From NCBI GenBank assembly GCA_009379845.1, contig WHSZ01000001.1, forward strand, positions 124,001-188,000: a DNA stretch of 64,000 nt, read 5' to 3'. The translations under genes and the position numbers were made by a program. Positions 25,351-34,084 of this stretch are shown piece after piece. The notes beneath the pieces were generated by a model. That model made no database searches. It had not been told where the DNA came from and was given only the letters and a program-made list of their open reading frames with translations. This DNA comes from Pseudonocardiaceae bacterium. Its GTDB lineage: Bacteria > Actinomycetota > Actinomycetes > Mycobacteriales > Pseudonocardiaceae. Position 1 is the stretch's first letter. The number at the start of each line of letters is the position of its first letter.

Positions 25351-26651
25351 ACGATCTGCGCCAATGCGGCGTCGACGGCGGCCTCCGGTTCCTCGCTCAG
25401 CGAGGTGACCGAGGAAAGCGCGATCTGCATAGCGCTGGAGACCTGCTGGTACTCCCGCTGCAGCGGGCGCACCCGCGCGTAGCGGGCGAGATGATCGCGG
25501 AACACCGGGGTGAACGCGTCGCCGCGATACGCGGGATGCTCGTACACCGAGTCCCTCGTCGGCAGGTAGCCGCCGAGCGTGCACCACTTCGCCATCGCCT
25601 CGTCGGTGATGTACGAGTCGATGATGAACCGCATGCCCTGCTCGACGATCTCCGGGGCGTCGACGAACGCCGCCCATGTCCAGCCACCGGCCACGCAGGT
25701 GTGGTTGTCGCCGGACCGGCTGGGAACCGGCGCGGCGGCCCAATCCCTGCCGAAGTCGCCGTCGGTCACCAGCTCCTGCAGATCCGCGCCCTGCCAGCTG
25801 CCACCCATGAACATCGCGACCCGGCCGGCGATCACGTCCGGGTTGACGTCGTCATCGCCCTGCAGCGTGGCGATCCGGCGCGGCACGATGCCGTCCGCCA
25901 CCAGCTTGCGCAGGAACGCCAAGCTGTCGATCATCGCGCGCCGGTTGGGTTCGGTGGCGAATCCCGGCGAGCCGTCCGGGTTCAGGATCGTGCCGCCCTG
26001 CGACCAGTACTGCGGCCAGAGCGCGGTGTTCACGCTGTCCTCGGACCGGGAACCGGCGAACATGAAGTACTTGCCCTGCTTGGCCAGCCGGCGGCCGATG
26101 TGCAGCACCTCGTCCCACGACGCGGGCGGATCCGGCACCAGGTCTTTACGGTGATACAGCACGCGTACGTCGGTGTTGAACTGCAGGGCCCGCACCCGCC
26201 CGGTTTCCGCGGTCATCACCTCACGGAACTGCGGGAACCAGCTGTCCAGCCGCAGCCCGGCCCGATCGAGCGGTGCGGCGAGATCCTTGGCGTAGCGGGC
26301 GAACCGTCCGAACACGTAGGAATCCACCTGGGCGATCTCCGGGGCGCGCTGCTGGGATGCCTGCAGCAGCAGCTTCGCCATCGCCGCGTCTATGTCCTCG
26401 CTGCTGACCTCCGGCAGCACGTGCCAGCCACTGCGCCGCTCGAACGCGCGCAACCGCTGGCGGACGTACCGGATCCGATCCGGGGTAGGAGCCTGCAGCG
26501 AGTAGGTGGGGATGGCCTGCCAGCGGAAGCTTTTCGGGGCGAGCTCACCGCTCCCGCAGCCGGTCATGGCGGTCAGCGCGCCCGCCGCGGCGAGCCTCAG
26601 CGCCCCTCGCCTGCTCAGCGCAGTATCGGCATGGCGTACCGACCGATGCAT
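25347..26651 (-). CDS. Sugar ABC transporter substrate-binding lipoprotein
   Basis: A 434-residue family 1 extracellular solute-binding protein. It has a lipoprotein signal with twin Arg (RRGALR, residues 14-19, possible Tat export) and lipobox TGC at C32. The mature body is typical of oligosaccharide binders: VLPEVSSEDIDAAMAKLL, the PASWDEVL hinge and GKYFMFAGS. First gene of the operon; a LacI-type palindrome (26668-26685) lies just upstream. Lipidation would depend on the LspA encoded at 12.5 kb. Confidence 0.92.
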   Translation of the reverse strand: MHRSVRHADTALSRRGALRLAAAGALTAMTGCGSGELAPKSFRWQAIPTYSLQAPTPDRIRYVRQRLRAFERRSGWHVLPEVSSEDIDAAMAKLLLQASQQRAPEIAQVDSYVFGRFARYAKDLAAPLDRAGLRLDSWFPQFREVMTAETGRVRALQFNTDVRVLYHRKDLVPDPPASWDEVLHIGRRLAKQGKYFMFAGSRSEDSVNTALWPQYWSQGGTILNPDGSPGFATEPNRRAMIDSLAFLRKLVADGIVPRRIATLQGDDDVNPDVIAGRVAMFMGGSWQGADLQELVTDGDFGRDWAAAPVPSRSGDNHTCVAGGWTWAAFVDAPEIVEQGMRFIIDSYITDEAMAKWCTLGGYLPTRDSVYEHPAYRGDAFTPVFRDHLARYARVRPLQREYQQVSSAMQIALSSVTSLSEEPEAAVDAALAQIV

Positions 26652-26667
26652 GCGCCCCTCCCAGTGT

Positions 26668-26685
26668 CACGACAACGTTGACGTG
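26668..26685. promoter_or_regulatory. LacI-type operator upstream of the ABC operon
   Basis: CACGACAACGTTGACGTG: an 18-bp palindrome with one mismatched pair and a CAACGTTG core, 16 bp upstream of the binding-protein ATG. LacI/GalR regulators typically use such CG-centred palindromes at sugar-uptake genes. No LacI gene is in the window. Confidence 0.6.
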
Positions 26686-26795
26686 GTGTCGGGAGTATTC
26701 CGTGTGTCCGGCGAATGTCAAGGGATTGGTCCGGACCATGATCCGCTCAACGCTTGCCCGGTAGCCAGAGCCCGGATGGGGCGCGCACCCAAGGT

Positions 26796-26819
26796 CCGCA
26801 ATATGCATCCATATTGCGG
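26796..26819. terminator. 24-bp palindrome immediately after ileS (REP-like copy 1)
   Basis: Arms CCGCAATATG (26796-26805) and CATATTGCGG (26810-26819), spacer CATC. It starts 1 bp beyond the ileS stop and reads as a strong hairpin on either strand, without a U-tract. The same 24-mer occurs in reverse orientation after ftsZ (35773-35806). Its position at a 3' end suggests transcription termination or mRNA stabilisation; the duplication suggests a dispersed intergenic repeat family. Confidence 0.75.
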
Positions 26820-26820
26820 T

Positions 26821-29800
26821 TCAGTGGGCGACGCGATCCACGTGCACGGTGACCGGCACGCCGTCACCGACCGTGCCGGCGAACCCGTCACCGATCTCGC
26901 CGTAGCGCACCGCGTCGGCCAAGGTCTCCCCGGCGAGGAACTCCTCGTGCGCCCTGGACGCCGCGACGACGTCCTCCGGTGCCTGCACGGCCACGGTGAT
27001 CCGGTCGGACACTTCGAATCCGGCGGCACGGCGGGCCTGCTGCACCACGCGAACCAGGTCGCGGGCCATGCCCTCCGCGGTGAGCTCGCCGGTCACGTCG
27101 GTGTCCAGCACCACGAGCCCCGAGCCACCTGGCAGCGCGGCCGAAGCGCCGGGATCGGAGGCGACCAGCCGCTGCTCGTACTCCTCGGCGAGCAGCTCGA
27201 TCCCCGCGGCGAGCACCCCGCCGTCCGAGCCGGGTGTCCATTCGCCGGATTTCACCGCCCTGATCACCTTCTGGACATCGCCGCCGAGCCGGGGGCCGGC
27301 AGCCCGCGCGTTCACCGCGAGCTCGAAATGCCCGTGTGCGGCCACATTCGTGGTCAGCTCCACGCGCTTGACGTTCACCTCGTCCGCGATTATATCCACA
27401 AAGGACTCAAGATCGCCGGCGTGCGGCGCGGCGACCAGCAGCCGGGCGAGCGGCAGCCGCACCCGCAGTTTGTTGGCCTTCCGCAACGAAAGCGCGGCCG
27501 AGCACACCTGCCGCACCTCGTCCATCGCGGTGACGAGCGCCGCGTCAGCCGGCAGCTCCTCGGCGAGGCTCGGCCAGTCGGTCAGGTGCACCGAACGGCC
27601 GCCGGTCAGCCCGCGCCACACCTGCTCGGTGGTGAGCGGCAGCAGCGGTGCGGCCACCCGGCAGGTCACCTCGAGCACGGTGTGCAGCGTGTCGATCGCG
27701 TCCTGCTCGCCGGCCCAGAACCGGTCCCTCGAGCGGCGAACGAACCAGTTGGTCAGCACTTCGAGGAAATCGCGCACCGACGCGCAGGCCGCCGCGATGT
27801 CGTAGTTGTCCATCGACGACTCCACGTCGGTGACCAGCTCGTGCGTCTTGGCCAGCACGTAGCGGTCCAGCACGTGCGGCGAGTCGGTTCGCCACCGGCC
27901 TTCGACGCCCTCCGCGTTCGCGTACAGCGCGAGAAAGTACCAGGTGTTCCACAGCGGCAGCACGGCTTGCCGCACCGCGTCCCGGATGCCGCGCTCGGTC
28001 ACCACCAGATCGCCGCCGCGCAGGATCGGGCTGGCCATCAGGAACCAGCGCATCGCATCCGAACCGTCCCGGGAGAACACCTCCTTCACATCCGGGTAGT
28101 TGCGCAGCGACTTGGACATCTTCTGCCCGTCGTTACCGAGCACGATGCCGTGTGCCACGCAGTTGCGGAACGCCGGCCGATCGAACAACGCGGTGGCGAG
28201 CACGTGCAGCGTGTAAAACCAGCCGCGGGTCTGCGCGGTGTACTCGACGATGAAGTCGCCAGGGTAGTGGTACTCGAACCAGTCGCTGTTCTCGTGTGGA
28301 TAGTGCACCTGTGCGAATGGCATCGAGCCCGATTCGAACCAGCAGTCCAGTACTTCGGGAACTCGCCGCATGGTGGCCTTCCCGCTCGGATCGTCCGGGT
28401 TCGGCCTGGTCAGCTCGTCAACGAACGGCCGGTGCAGATCCGTCGGACGGACCCCGAAATCGCGCTCCAGCTCGTTCAGCGAGCCGTACACGTCCACCCT
28501 CGGGTAGTCCGGGTCGTCGGAAACCCACACCGGGATGGGCGATCCCCAGTACCGGTTCCGGGAGATAGACCAATCCCTGGCGTTCTCCAGCCATTTGCCC
28601 ATCTGGCCATCCCGGATGTGTTCCGGCACCCAGTTGATCTGCTGGTTCAGCTCAACCATCCGGTCGCGGAACTTGGTGACCGCGACGAACCAGCTGGAGA
28701 CCGCGCGCTGGATCAGCGAGTTGTCGCAGCGCCAGCAGTGCGGGTACGGGTGGTCGTAGGTCTCGTGCCGCAGCAGCGCGCCGGATTCCTTCAGATCCCT
28801 GATGATCGACTTGTTCGCATCGAAGACATGCATTCCTTCATACGGCGGCACTTCCGGCCCGAACTCGCCGCGCTCGGTCACCGGCGTGACCGGTTCGATG
28901 CCGGCCGCGTCGGTGACCACCTTGTCCTCTTCACCGTAGGCAGGCGCGATGTGCACCATGCCGGTGCCGTCCTCTGTGGTCACATAGTCCGCGGACAGCA
29001 CCTGATGCGCGTTGGGCCTGCCGAGGAAAAAGTCGAACGGCGGGGTGTAGCGCCGGCCGAGCAGCTCGGTTCCCTTGTACCGCGCCAGAACCGTGGGGTC
29101 CTCGCCGAGCTCGCGGGCGTAGGCCGGCAGCCGCGCCTCGGCGAGCACGTAGCGCTCCCCGTTCGCCTCGACGGTCACGTAGTCCACGTCCGGGTGCACC
29201 GCGGCGGCGAGGTTGGACGGCAGCGTCCACGGCGTGGTCGTCCACACCAGGGCGAGTTCCCCGGTCTCCAGCCGGATTCCGACGGTTACCGCGGGATCCT
29301 GGCGATCGCGGTACACGTCGTCCATCCGGGTCTCGGTGTTGGACAGCGGCGTCTCGCAGCGCCAGCAGTACCACAGCACGCGGAAACCTTCGTAGACCAA
29401 ACCCTTGTCCCACAGGGTTTTGAACGCCCACATGACGCTTTCGGTGTAGTCCAGGTCGAGCGTCTTGTAGTCGTTCTCGAAGTCCACCCAGCGCGCCTGC
29501 CTGGTGACGTAGTCCTGCCACTCGCCGGTGTAGCGCAGCACCGAGGCGCGGCACGCGTCGTTGAACTTGGCCACGCCCATCGCTTCGATCTCGTTCTTGT
29601 GCGAGATGCCGAGCTGGCGCTCGGTCTCCACCTCGGCTGGCAGCCCGTGGCAGTCCCAGCCGAACCGGCGCTCCACCCGCCTGCCACGCATGGTCTTGTA
29701 GCGCGGCACGATGTCCTTGACGTAGCCGGTGAGCAGGTGCCCGTAGTGCGGCAGGCCGTTGGCGAACGGCGGACCGTCGTAGAAGACGAACTCGTTCGAC

Positions 29801-29949
29801 CCGTTCTCGCCCGGCTCCCTGGCATCGATGCTGGCCTGGAACGTGCCGTCCGCCGCCCAGTAGTCGAACACCTCGGATTCGAGATCCGGGAAGGACGGCT
29901 GGGCCGGCACGCCGTGTTCGTCGCCGTGCGCCGCCTTGGGATAGGCCAT
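26821..29949 (-). CDS. ileS: Isoleucyl-tRNA synthetase
   Basis: A 1042-residue class I synthetase that charges tRNA-Ile. It has the HIGH-type motif HYGH (residues 68-71), an editing domain, the KMSKS loop at 610-614 and CWRC zinc-type cysteine pairs. Length and the HYGH/KMSKS contexts resemble the eukaryote-like type 2 IleRS found in Actinobacteria, often less sensitive to mupirocin. The ATG at 29949 is preceded by GAGGAG (7-nt spacing). Expression is probably controlled by the T-box leader upstream. A hairpin follows the stop. Confidence 0.97.
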   Translation of the reverse strand: MAYPKAAHGDEHGVPAQPSFPDLESEVFDYWAADGTFQASIDAREPGENGSNEFVFYDGPPFANGLPHYGHLLTGYVKDIVPRYKTMRGRRVERRFGWDCHGLPAEVETERQLGISHKNEIEAMGVAKFNDACRASVLRYTGEWQDYVTRQARWVDFENDYKTLDLDYTESVMWAFKTLWDKGLVYEGFRVLWYCWRCETPLSNTETRMDDVYRDRQDPAVTVGIRLETGELALVWTTTPWTLPSNLAAAVHPDVDYVTVEANGERYVLAEARLPAYARELGEDPTVLARYKGTELLGRRYTPPFDFFLGRPNAHQVLSADYVTTEDGTGMVHIAPAYGEEDKVVTDAAGIEPVTPVTERGEFGPEVPPYEGMHVFDANKSIIRDLKESGALLRHETYDHPYPHCWRCDNSLIQRAVSSWFVAVTKFRDRMVELNQQINWVPEHIRDGQMGKWLENARDWSISRNRYWGSPIPVWVSDDPDYPRVDVYGSLNELERDFGVRPTDLHRPFVDELTRPNPDDPSGKATMRRVPEVLDCWFESGSMPFAQVHYPHENSDWFEYHYPGDFIVEYTAQTRGWFYTLHVLATALFDRPAFRNCVAHGIVLGNDGQKMSKSLRNYPDVKEVFSRDGSDAMRWFLMASPILRGGDLVVTERGIRDAVRQAVLPLWNTWYFLALYANAEGVEGRWRTDSPHVLDRYVLAKTHELVTDVESSMDNYDIAAACASVRDFLEVLTNWFVRRSRDRFWAGEQDAIDTLHTVLEVTCRVAAPLLPLTTEQVWRGLTGGRSVHLTDWPSLAEELPADAALVTAMDEVRQVCSAALSLRKANKLRVRLPLARLLVAAPHAGDLESFVDIIADEVNVKRVELTTNVAAHGHFELAVNARAAGPRLGGDVQKVIRAVKSGEWTPGSDGGVLAAGIELLAEEYEQRLVASDPGASAALPGGSGLVVLDTDVTGELTAEGMARDLVRVVQQARRAAGFEVSDRITVAVQAPEDVVAASRAHEEFLAGETLADAVRYGEIGDGFAGTVGDGVPVTVHVDRVAH

Positions 29950-29954
29950 CGTGG

Positions 29955-30200
29955 TGCTCCTCGCGGTTACCTCGTCGCTCGTACGGGTCTGCTCGACCCA
30001 CACGGGGACGACACGCCCTCCCGGGCGTCCCGCGGTACCACCCCGCTTGCCCGCTCACACGCCGAGGCGCTGGCGGACCACTCTTGTCCGGCTGTGACGG
30101 GCCGTTCCCGTCCGGTTCTACTGAGGCGGATGCCCGTTCTTCCGGAAGCTCCCCGGTGATGGCCGGATCAACGCCGTCTATGTATAGGTTAGCCGGTATA
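29955..30200 (-). promoter_or_regulatory. Isoleucine T-box riboswitch leader of ileS
   Basis: Minus-strand leader between the ileS start and the divergent P450. The conserved T-box TGGTACCGCGG lies at 30030-30040. Upstream are GGGGAGCTTCCGGAAGAACGG-like stem I elements (about 30130-30157) and a candidate specifier ATC (Ile codon) at 30158-30160. Between T-box and start there is a GC hairpin (CGCCCGGGAGGGCG, about 30015-30030) before the GAGGAG site. In Actinobacteria, ileS T-boxes act on translation initiation: uncharged tRNA-Ile exposes the ribosome-binding site. 5' end is approximate. Confidence 0.85.
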
Positions 30201-30234
30201 GCCAACGTATTTGTTCCGCCCCTGGGAGAGTGCC

Positions 30235-31419
30235 GTGTCCGATGCCCCGGTGAGCCTGGACGCGGAGTTCCTGGCCGACGCGTTCGCCGCCTACGCCCGG
30301 CTGCGGGAGCAGTGCCCGGTACACCGCGCCGTCGCCCCGGACGGGGCACCGGTCTGGCTGGTCACCCGGTACGCCGAAGTCCGGGCCGGGCTAACCGATC
30401 CCCGCCTTTCCCTGGACAGGGAGAACTCCCGCACCGGCTATCGCGGCTTCTCGCTGCCGGCAGCGCTGGACGCGAACCTGCTCAATATGGATCCACCGGA
30501 ACACGCTCGGCTACGCCGGATCCTCACGCAGGCCTTCACGGCCAGCCGCGCCACGCCGTCCCGTTCCCGCGTGCAGGCGATCGCCGACGAGCTGCTCGAC
30601 GCCCTTCCGGCGCACGGCAGCACCGATCTGCTCGACAGCTTCGCCGCCCCGCTGCCGATCACCGTGATTTGCGAGCTGCTCGGGGTCCCGGAACGCGACC
30701 GGGCCGATTTCCGCGACTGGAGCGACGCGATGCTGGCGCCCGACCCGGAAAAGCCGGACTTGGCGCGGGACGCGGTGCTGTCCCTGCACCAGTTCCTGAT
30801 CGGGCTGCTCGCCGACAAGCGGGCCGCACCTGCCGACGATCTGCTCAGCGCGCTGGTCACGGCTGGCGACGAGCACGACCGGCTTTCCGAGGAGGAGCTC
30901 ACCTCGGCCGCGTTTCTCGTGCTGTTCGCCGGCTACGAGAACACCGTCAGCCTGATCGGCAACGGGGTGGCCGCGCTGCTGTCCCGCCCGGCCGCGCTGG
31001 CGAAACTGCGCGCCGAGCCGGAGTCACTGCCAAGCGCGGTGCACGAGCTGCTGCGCTTCGAGCCGCCGCCGCAGCTCGCCATCCGGCGATTCGCCCTCTG
31101 GGACCTGGAGATCGGCGGTCACACCATCCCGGCCGGCGACACCGTGCTGCTGTCGCTGGCCTCGGCGAACCGCGACACAGCGGAGTTCGCCGAGCCGGAC
31201 ACCCTGCGGCTCGACCGCGCGGACAACCGGCACCTCGGTTTCGGCCACGGCCCGCACTTCTGCATCGGTGCCTCGCTCGCCCAGCTGGAAGTGGAGATCG
31301 GCATTGGGACGCTGCTACGCCGGCTTCCGGACCTCGCGCTTGCCGTGCCGAGCGCGGAACTCGAATGGCGCCCGTCGTTCCGCAACCGGGGGCTGCGCCG
31401 CCTCCCGGTAACCTTCTAA
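30235..31419 (+). CDS. Cytochrome P450 with atypical I-helix
   Basis: A 394-residue soluble P450. ExxR (ELLR) and the heme loop FGHGPHFCIGASLAQ with ligand Cys are intact. The I-helix motif is AGYENT rather than AGxETT: the usual proton-relay Thr is Asn. CYP107-type enzymes such as EryF also lack this Thr and use substrate-assisted proton delivery, so this may indicate an oxygenated substrate. The GTG at 30235 has GGGAGAG upstream; a TTG 24 nt earlier is less likely. It is divergent from ileS, and a hairpin follows. No redox partner is adjacent. Confidence 0.9.
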   Translation: MSDAPVSLDAEFLADAFAAYARLREQCPVHRAVAPDGAPVWLVTRYAEVRAGLTDPRLSLDRENSRTGYRGFSLPAALDANLLNMDPPEHARLRRILTQAFTASRATPSRSRVQAIADELLDALPAHGSTDLLDSFAAPLPITVICELLGVPERDRADFRDWSDAMLAPDPEKPDLARDAVLSLHQFLIGLLADKRAAPADDLLSALVTAGDEHDRLSEEELTSAAFLVLFAGYENTVSLIGNGVAALLSRPAALAKLRAEPESLPSAVHELLRFEPPPQLAIRRFALWDLEIGGHTIPAGDTVLLSLASANRDTAEFAEPDTLRLDRADNRHLGFGHGPHFCIGASLAQLEVEIGIGTLLRRLPDLALAVPSAELEWRPSFRNRGLRRLPVTF

Positions 31420-31428
31420 CCCGCGTTG

Positions 31429-31477
31429 GGTACTCATAACGGTGTTCTGACGCCGTTATTTCAACGGTATGAGCACC
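31429..31477 (+). terminator. Nested hairpin after the P450
   Basis: An outer pair GGTACTCATA (31429-31438) and TATGAGCACC (31468-31477, one mismatch) encloses an inner pair ATAACGG (31436-31442) and CCGTTAT (31453-31459); the two overlap, so they are alternative foldings. It lies between the P450 stop and the convergent membrane-protein stop, and probably terminates transcription from both sides. Confidence 0.6.
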
Positions 31478-31491
31478 TCACGCGGGAGGCG

Positions 31492-32007
31492 TTACGAGGA
31501 GGAGCGGCTGTTCTCCGCGCGGTGGTGTGCCGCGATCGTCGAATCTGGGGTGCACAGGGCGCACGGGGTGAAACCGAGCTCGCGAGCTTCGGAGATCGCG
31601 ATCGGGATGGTGGCACGGTCGGTCAGCCAGCGGCAGGTCGTGAGGTGGTAACGCGGGTACTCGTCCACCACCCGAACCTCGATGTCCAGCTCCGAGACAA
31701 CCAGCAGGTCAGCCGCATCGGTCGCTTCCTCCGCCGGTGCTGCCTCCTCCACCGGCGCGGCGGCGATCAGCTCGGTGTCGTCGTCCTGCCCGTCCGCGGA
31801 GCTCACCTCGGCGTCCTCCGCCACATCCTCGTCGCCGTCCGCCTCATCGCCGGCCCGCCGATGGCGAATCCAGTCGATCAGCAGCAGCAGCGCCGCCAGC
31901 ACGCTGATACCGATGGATATCCACGCCCACAGGGTTTGGGCCGTGATGAGGGCAGTGACCAGCAGGCCAAGCGCGATGAGCGCGAGGAACAGAACGACGT
32001 AGAGCAA
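31492..32007 (-). CDS. Membrane protein with C-terminal Cys-rich domain downstream of divIVA
   Basis: A 171-residue protein: two membrane helices (about residues 3-22 and 26-46), an acidic linker (Asp/Glu/Ala-rich, about 50-100), and a C-terminal segment YHLTTCRWL...GFTPCALC with three cysteines that resembles a metal-binding or Ada-like knuckle. The TTG start has AGGA about 7 nt upstream. It follows divIVA (73 bp), as Rv2144c follows wag31 in M. tuberculosis. Function is unknown; a link to polar growth is inferred from synteny only. Confidence 0.7.
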   Translation of the reverse strand: MLYVVLFLALIALGLLVTALITAQTLWAWISIGISVLAALLLLIDWIRHRRAGDEADGDEDVAEDAEVSSADGQDDDTELIAAAPVEEAAPAEEATDAADLLVVSELDIEVRVVDEYPRYHLTTCRWLTDRATIPIAISEARELGFTPCALCTPDSTIAAHHRAENSRSSS

Positions 32008-32080
32008 GGTGGCTTCCTGTGCATTGATCCCCGTCCGCCACCCCTGTGACGGACCGGGACCAATCTACTTCAAGCCTTGC

Positions 32081-32959
32081 TCAGCCGGCCTCCGCGGCAC
32101 GCGGTCCGAACGAATACCCCTGACCGGACGAAGAGGAGGAAGACGACGATGACGAACGACTACTCTCCTCCGACGACGGCGAGGATGGTGCGGCCGATCC
32201 ACGATCGCTGAGTTCACGTAGCTGGGCTTCCAGGAAGCCCTTGAGCCGAGTGCGGTACTCGCGCTCGAACGTGCGCAGCGTTTCGATCTTCTTCTCGAGG
32301 CTGCTCTTCTCGGCGTTGATCGTGCTCATCACTTCGGTGTGCTTGCGCTGCGCCTCACGCTCCAGGCCGGTGGCTTTCTCCCGTGCCTGGCGTTCCAACG
32401 TTTCCGCACGCGTCCGCGCGTCGTTGAGCATGGTCTCCGCGCGGGTCCTCGCCTCGTTGATCATCGAGTCAGACTTCGAACGCGCGTCGGAGAGCAGCTG
32501 CTCAGCCTTCGTGCGGGCCTCGGTCACCATGCCGTCCGCCTCGGCCTTCGCCTCGCCCGTCAGCCGATCGGCCATCTCCTGGGCGAGGCCGAGCACCTTG
32601 GCGGCCTGCACATGGTGGTCACCTCCGTCCGCGCCGCCCGCGGTCTGCTCCAACGCGCTGGGCGGTGGCACCGGGGCTAGACGGCGAGGCTCCTCGGCCG
32701 AACGATTCGGCGCTGGCAAGCTCGCACTCGAACTCGTCGCACTCGACCGGGCACCTTCGAGGTCGGAGCGCGCGGACTCGAGCTGCGCGTCCATCTGCTC
32801 GACCTGCTGGCGCAGGTCGTTGTTCTCCTCGATCAGTCGAGCCAGTTCCGTCTCTACCAGGTCGAGGAAAGCGTCTACCTCGTCCTCGTTGTAGCCCCGC
32901 TTGCCAATGGGAGGCTTGCTGAACGCGACGTTATGTACGTCAGCGGGGGTCAACGACAT
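32081..32959 (-). CDS. divIVA: DivIVA/Wag31 polar scaffold protein
   Basis: A 292-residue DivIVA. The N-terminal membrane-binding domain ([35 protein letters not shown], about residues 2-36) is followed by a coiled coil, a Pro/Ala-rich variable linker (about 70-115) and a long coiled coil (about 120-250) with repeated AR(T/S)xAExLL-type heptads. The C-tail is Ser-rich. It recruits cell-wall synthesis to the poles in Actinobacteria; in mycobacteria it is phosphorylated by PknA/B. Clear ribosome-binding site (GAGG) before ATG 32959. Confidence 0.96.
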   Translation of the reverse strand: MSLTPADVHNVAFSKPPIGKRGYNEDEVDAFLDLVETELARLIEENNDLRQQVEQMDAQLESARSDLEGARSSATSSSASLPAPNRSAEEPRRLAPVPPPSALEQTAGGADGGDHHVQAAKVLGLAQEMADRLTGEAKAEADGMVTEARTKAEQLLSDARSKSDSMINEARTRAETMLNDARTRAETLERQAREKATGLEREAQRKHTEVMSTINAEKSSLEKKIETLRTFEREYRTRLKGFLEAQLRELSDRGSAAPSSPSSEESSRSSSSSSSSSSGQGYSFGPRAAEAG

Positions 32960-33008
32960 CAGATCACCTCACGCACTCCATGGCTCTGCGGGCACCCGGG
33001 CGCCCCGA

Positions 33009-33293
33009 TCACCCGGGATATGCCAGTTGCATCAGTATGAACACAACCAACAGCAGCACCATAATCGATAGGTCCAGTCCGACGCCGCCAATCCGCACCA
33101 TCGGGATCAGCCGACGGACTAAGCGAACAGGTGGGTCGGTCACTGTGTAGATGGTCTCCAGCGTCGCCGCAACCCCACCGGCGGGACGCCACTCTCGCGC
33201 GAAGGCCCGAACCAGCTCCACAACAACACGCGCCGTGAGCAGCAACCAGAACGCGAACAGCAGGTAATACAACGCGATCATGACCAGATCCAC
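33009..33293 (-). CDS. YggT-family membrane protein
   Basis: A 94-residue protein with two hydrophobic segments (about 5-27 and 66-92) separated by a region carrying FAREWRP and TDPPVRLVRRLIP, the YggT/YlmG family hallmark. It lies between sepF and divIVA, the conserved position of Rv2146c, in the division cluster. YlmG-type proteins are linked to division-site or membrane organisation; mechanism unknown. ATG 33293. Confidence 0.9.
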   Translation of the reverse strand: MDLVMIALYYLLFAFWLLLTARVVVELVRAFAREWRPAGGVAATLETIYTVTDPPVRLVRRLIPMVRIGGVGLDLSIMVLLLVVFILMQLAYPG

Positions 33294-33313
33294 GTCCTTA
33301 ACTCTGCCACTCT

Positions 33314-33979
33314 TCAGCCCCGGAGGAACAACCCGCCCTCGGCTATTCTTTTCTTGTCCTCCGCGCTGACGTCGACATCCGGCGGTGAGAGCAAAAACAC
33401 CTTATTGGTGACCTTGTCGATCGAGCCCCGCAGCGCGAAAGCCAGGCCCGCGGCGAAATCCACCAGACGCCGTGCGTCCGAATCGTCCAATTCGGTCACA
33501 TTCATGATCACCGGCGTACCCTCCCGGTAATGCTCGCCGATGGTCCTGGCCTCCTGGAAGCTGGACGGATGCAGGGTGGTGATCCGGCCCATCGGATAGC
33601 TGGGCGCAGGCTGCCTTGCCTGCTCAGGAACCGGGCGTAGCCTCGCCACCGGCTCCTGGCGGGTCTCCACGGCCAGCGCGCCCTGTACCGCCGGAGCCGG
33701 GCGGCCACCGCCCCGCGCAACGCGCTGTGGCGGTTCGAAGTCCTCCTCGGTGTCCTCGGGGTATTCCGCGCGGTAACCGGCCCGCGACCCTTCGAACATG
33801 CGCCGGCGAGGGCCCGGCCGCCCGGTGTAGTCGTCGTAGTCCTCGTCGAGGTAGCCGCCCCGGTAATCGCCCCGGTAATCGCCGCGGTAGTCGGGGTGGT
33901 AATCGTCATCGGGGTCGAAGCCATCCTCATCCGCCGGCACCATGCCGAAGTACGCCTTCAGCTTCTGTAGTGCACCCAT
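33314..33979 (-). CDS. sepF: SepF, FtsZ membrane anchor
   Basis: A 221-residue SepF. An amphipathic N-terminus (ALQKLKAYFGM) binds membrane; the middle (about 15-105) is a disordered acidic/Tyr-rich linker with a YRGDYRGDYRGGY repeat; the C-terminal globular domain (about 130-221) contains ITTLHPSSFQEARTIGEHYREGTPVIMNVTELDD, which dimerises and binds the FtsZ C-terminus. Actinobacteria lack FtsA and use SepF. ATG 33979 has GGAGGA upstream. The linker repeat is encoded by 12-bp tandem units. Confidence 0.95.
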   Translation of the reverse strand: MGALQKLKAYFGMVPADEDGFDPDDDYHPDYRGDYRGDYRGGYLDEDYDDYTGRPGPRRRMFEGSRAGYRAEYPEDTEEDFEPPQRVARGGGRPAPAVQGALAVETRQEPVARLRPVPEQARQPAPSYPMGRITTLHPSSFQEARTIGEHYREGTPVIMNVTELDDSDARRLVDFAAGLAFALRGSIDKVTNKVFLLSPPDVDVSAEDKKRIAEGGLFLRG

Positions 33980-34084
33980 GCCATTCCTCCGCGACTGATG
34001 AGAAGGACCCGCGCCTCGGTCGGCCCCTCACTCCCCGAACGCCCCGGTACCAGCGCCGTACGCTGGACCTACCGGGTGATATTG

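Noticed and set aside
26506..30159. Very long plus-strand open frame (over 1200 codons) opposite ileS and the ABC binding protein
   Set aside because: It is antisense to genes with clear motifs, shows Arg/His/Pro/Gly-biased composition typical of high-GC shadow frames, and has no recognisable domain or ribosome-binding site.
30181..30210. GTTAGC/GCCAAC elements near ileS resembling the bioB near-palindrome
   Set aside because: Spacing and flanks differ; there is no reason to link biotin control to ileS or the P450.
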